Shown in pieces: positions 61,557-64,000 of a stretch of 64,000 nt of DNA. The stretch comes from Macrostomum hystrix. Lineage: Eukaryota; Platyhelminthes; Macrostomidae. Under the pieces are notes generated by a model. That model searched no databases. It was not told the DNA's origin and saw only the letters and a program-made list of their open reading frames with translations. A program made the translations under genes and the position numbers. Every line of letters starts with the position of its first letter. Positions within the stretch are counted from its first letter, which is position 1. Location: assembly GCA_950097015.1 (NCBI GenBank), contig CATNEN010000015.1, forward strand, positions 603,001-667,000. Direction: 5' to 3'.

Positions 61557-61992
61557 ATGTTGGTTCTCAGCTGCCTGGTCGATGCGGCTCTGGGCCGCCA
61601 GTTCCAGCTGACAAGCCTGCAGGGATGCTTCTCCGATTTTATTGACAGCACGAGGGACCTCAGCGGACTGAAGGACTTCGGCTTCAACAGGCTTGCTGAT
61701 ATGAACTGACGCAGGGCACGCACGACTCCAAGTCGAACGTCTCTGTCTACCGCCTCGCGATGACGCACGAGCTCTGCGCCAGCGTCTGGGCGGGTTTCAG
61801 TTCGCTTCACTGCAGGCCACAGCGTGGTGCTTCTGCGACAACTCCTACGGCAGGCGGGGCAGCGCTGCCGGCGCGGACTGCATTAGCCAATGCGCTGGAA
61901 ACCCGACTCAGAACTGCGGAGCGCCCTTTCGAAACTTTGTGCTCAAGATAAACTACAACTCTAATCACAATGAGCAGTTTATGATTCCCTAA
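61557..61992 (+). pseudogene. WSC-domain protein exon with two frameshifts
   Basis: Three overlapping reading frames together cover one WSC (carbohydrate-binding, Cys-rich) domain. Frame 1 from ATG 61557: LVLSCLVDAALG (signal-like), then LQGCFSDFIDSTRDLSG, stopping at TGA 61707. Frame 2: SNVSVYRLAMTHELCASV. Frame 3 from about 61790: AGFQFASLQATAWCFCDN, then NSYGRRGSAAGADCISQCAG and TQNCGAPFRNF, ending at TAA 61990-61992. The cysteine order is that of WSC. The two shifts (near 61707 and 61790) suggest a decayed gene or assembly indels. I do not join the frames into one product. Confidence 0.7.
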
Positions 61993-62560
61993 TTTCGTAG
62001 AGTGTGTAGTTCGTTCGTGTAATTGTTGGATAAAGCTTGGAGCATGTTGGCATGAAACACCAGAGCTTTTATTTTCATGTTCTGTAAAGACTTACTTGAC
62101 TTGGCTGCAGGGCGGTCGAGGAGGAACGCAGCGAGAAGGCGATGTCGCCCATTGCGTGAAACCCTGAACGACCGACGCGCCGTCACGAGCGAGGAGCTTG
62201 CGTCGCTCAGAGAGGTCCCTCGGAGGTGCCAGTAGCTGATTAAAATTTTTGGGTTTGCACGCTTTCTGGATGGATGTGTTCGGCCCGAGGTAAGTAAGTC
62301 TGCCCCCGAAAAGGCAGGACAGATGCTGACGAACTGTTCAGCGGTTTCGTCACCTGAGTTACAGAAGTAACATGTGGCGTTGGTGGCATTGCCCTGCCGA
62401 AATTTGTGCCTGGTGAAGCACCCATGTCCTGACAGGGTCATTGGTGGCCACACGGATGTCCCTTGGTGGGAGGCTCCGGAGATGGCGAGATGGCTGCGGA
62501 ACAGCGATTCCGGATTGCCTGCAGGTATGGCAGCTCGCGGCTCGGGGCTCTGGTCCCCCG
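61989..62560 (-). mobile_element. non-LTR retrotransposon (LINE) 3' fragment
   Basis: The minus-strand frame 61989-62453 has the C-terminal end typical of LINE reverse transcriptase ORFs: LSGHGCFTRHKFRQG, then CYFCNSGDETAEQFV and ICPAFSG (Cys-rich knuckle). Upstream, another frame continues with LPPRDIRVATNDP, so there is a frameshift near 62430. The RT core is absent (5' truncation). The left end abuts the WSC stop. Confidence 0.75.
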
Positions 62561-62690
62561 AAGGATCCTGAGGCGCCGGCTTTCGCTAAGACACTGCCCT
62601 GGATTCACTCATCCCAAGGCACCTATTCTTGGGTACCCAAGCACCATATTGAGGTGCTTGACCTTTTGGCCATTTTCCATTTTACCACAG

Positions 62691-62920
62691 GCTTTGTCCT
62701 CGGCAACCGCACACTGGTCGTTATCAGCAAGCCGGTTGCGCCGGCCTTCCGGACTGTCAGCGCTTGTCGAGATCTAATCGAATGCTTGACCCTCTGCGGT
62801 GGCGGCTGCGAGGCGGTGATTTTCAACCGTGAGCAGGGCCTGTGTCACCTGCTTGAGTACGCATTAGTACCTGCTGCTCTCAGCAGCATCAGCAGCGGCG
62901 AGTACTTCGTCCGTGGCTGA
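62691..62920 (+). CDS. last exon of a secreted protein, PAN/Apple-like domain
   Basis: Acceptor CATTTTACCACAG precedes 62691. The exon then reads open to TGA 62918-62920. It contains ACRDLIECLTLCGGGCEAVI, then FNREQGLCHLLEYALV and SGEYFVRG, with the Cys spacing of PAN/Apple domains (C-x6-C-x3-C-x3-C and a later C). WSC plus PAN is a common pairing in secreted animal proteins, and the WSC exon lies 0.7 kb upstream on the same strand, so both probably belong to one gene with the LINE fragment between them. The joining donor was not identified. Confidence 0.55.
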
Positions 62921-63245
62921 TCGATGAGCTCTAGACAAGCCTTTGAAGTGAGGCGACGGTTCACGATGAGACAAGAAAGCAAACAAACCCGCGTTGGCTG
63001 ATGAAATTAAAGATATTATAATGCGATTCATTGAATTTGAACAAAATATTAAAGGCACTTTAGCTGAAGTTTACAATGGTCAGTCTGCGTAGCATGCATA
63101 AAATGAATCAACCAGATAGCATAAAGTGCTAAAGTTTGCCATAAAAAGCGAATAACAGATTTGGTCGTTTGATTAACTGAGCATTATGGTCAGCTCCTCC
63201 GGATGTTCGAGACACCAGCGCCTAGAACCCGTCCGTGAAGGGGTA
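62921..63245. other. 3' flank, no gene seen
   Basis: AT-rich unique sequence before the final array. ATTAAA occurs near 63006 and 63047. Confidence 0.45.
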
Positions 63246-64000
63246 GAAAAGCCTGGATTCCTGGATTAGCAAAGCACAGATTAGCAAAGCCTGGATTAGC
63301 AAAGCCTGGATTAACAAAGCCTGGATTAGCAAAGCCTGGATTAACAAAGCCTGGATTAACAAAGCCTGGATTAACAAAGCCTGGATTAACAAAGCCTGGA
63401 TTAACAAAGCCTGGATTAACAAAACCTGGATTAACAAAGCCTGGATTAACAAAGCCTGGATTAACAAAGCCTGGATTAACAAAGCCTGGATTAACAAAGC
63501 CTGGATTAACAAAGCCTGGATTAACAAAGCCTGGATTAGCTAAGCCTGGATTAACAAAGCCTGGATTAGCAAAGCCTGGATTAGCAAAGCCTGGATTAAC
63601 AAAGCATGGATTAGCAAAGCCTGGATTAGCAAAGCCTGGATTAGCAAAGTCTGGATTAGCAAAGCCTGGATTAGCAAAGTCTGGATTCCTGGATTGGCAA
63701 AGTCTGGATTGGCAAAGCCTGGATTAGCAAAGTCTGGATTCCTGGATTGGCAAAGCCTGGATTTGCAAAGCCTGGATTCCTGGATTGGCAAAGCCTGGAT
63801 TGGCAAAGCCTGGATTCCTGGATTGGCAAAGCCTGGATTAGCAAAGCCTGGATTCCTGGATTGGCAAAGCCTGGATTAGCAAAGTCTGGATTGGCAAAGC
63901 CTGGATTCCTGGATTGGCAAAGCCTGGATTGGCAAAGCCTGGATTCCTGGATTGGCAAAGCCTGGATTGGCAAAGCCTGGATTCCTGGATTGGCAAAGCC
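63246..64000. repeat. 16-bp minisatellite, runs off the window
   Basis: About 46 copies of AAGCCTGGATTAACAA, first homogeneous (63300-63540). Then come variants with TTAGC or TTGGC and an inserted GGATTCCT, which produce alternating 16- and 24-bp units. Frames of up to 101 codons on minus are repeat artefacts. Confidence 0.95.

Overview
The window looks like nuclear DNA of an animal. Three conserved eukaryotic genes can be rebuilt from spliced exons with GT-AG borders: the 3' end of an RMND5/GID2-type E3 ligase gene, a complete EMC10 gene (six exons, minus strand) and a complete FAM193 gene (five exons, plus strand). There is also an intronless class A GPCR. Glutamine-, serine- and arginine-rich proteins, GC-rich exons, two tRNA-derived SINE families and a very heavy load of tandem repeats would fit a free-living flatworm such as Macrostomum or a related lophotrochozoan. 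That placement is inference; no ribosomal or mitochondrial marker is present.

Layout. 1-2012: last two visible exons of the RMND5-like gene, with minisatellites in its introns. 2690-13080: a series of unrelated minisatellites (periods 15-24 bp) separated by short unique stretches with no convincing gene. 13680-20050: a minus-strand gene for an unrecognised basic, polyQ-containing 575-aa protein, whose 3' part and downstream flank (2943 bp) are present twice in tandem. 20800-28970: more minisatellites. 28977-37155: an 8.2-kb, 22-bp satellite with visible higher-order structure. 38093-46485: EMC10, with arrays in introns 4 and 5 and, in intron 1, a MULE-type DNA transposon that has a perfect 9-bp target-site duplication. 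46486-50288: AT-rich spacer between the head-to-head genes EMC10 and FAM193. 50289-56353: FAM193, with arrays in introns 1 and 3 and a SINE in intron 2. 57435-58430: a 29-bp array. 58819-59892: the GPCR. 60206-60525: a full-length SINE. 61557-62920: remains of a secreted WSC/PAN-domain gene around a LINE 3' fragment. 63246-64000: a 16-bp array running off the window.

The recognised genes are unrelated housekeeping or signalling functions: GID/CTLH ubiquitin ligase, ER membrane insertase, FAM193 and a receptor. They do not form a pathway. The long open frames inside the repeats exist because the repeat periods are multiples of three or lack stops, and they are not annotated as genes. The most unusual feature is the architecture: the resolved introns of each spliced gene carry private minisatellites, several of which hold a splice-site-like motif in each unit.
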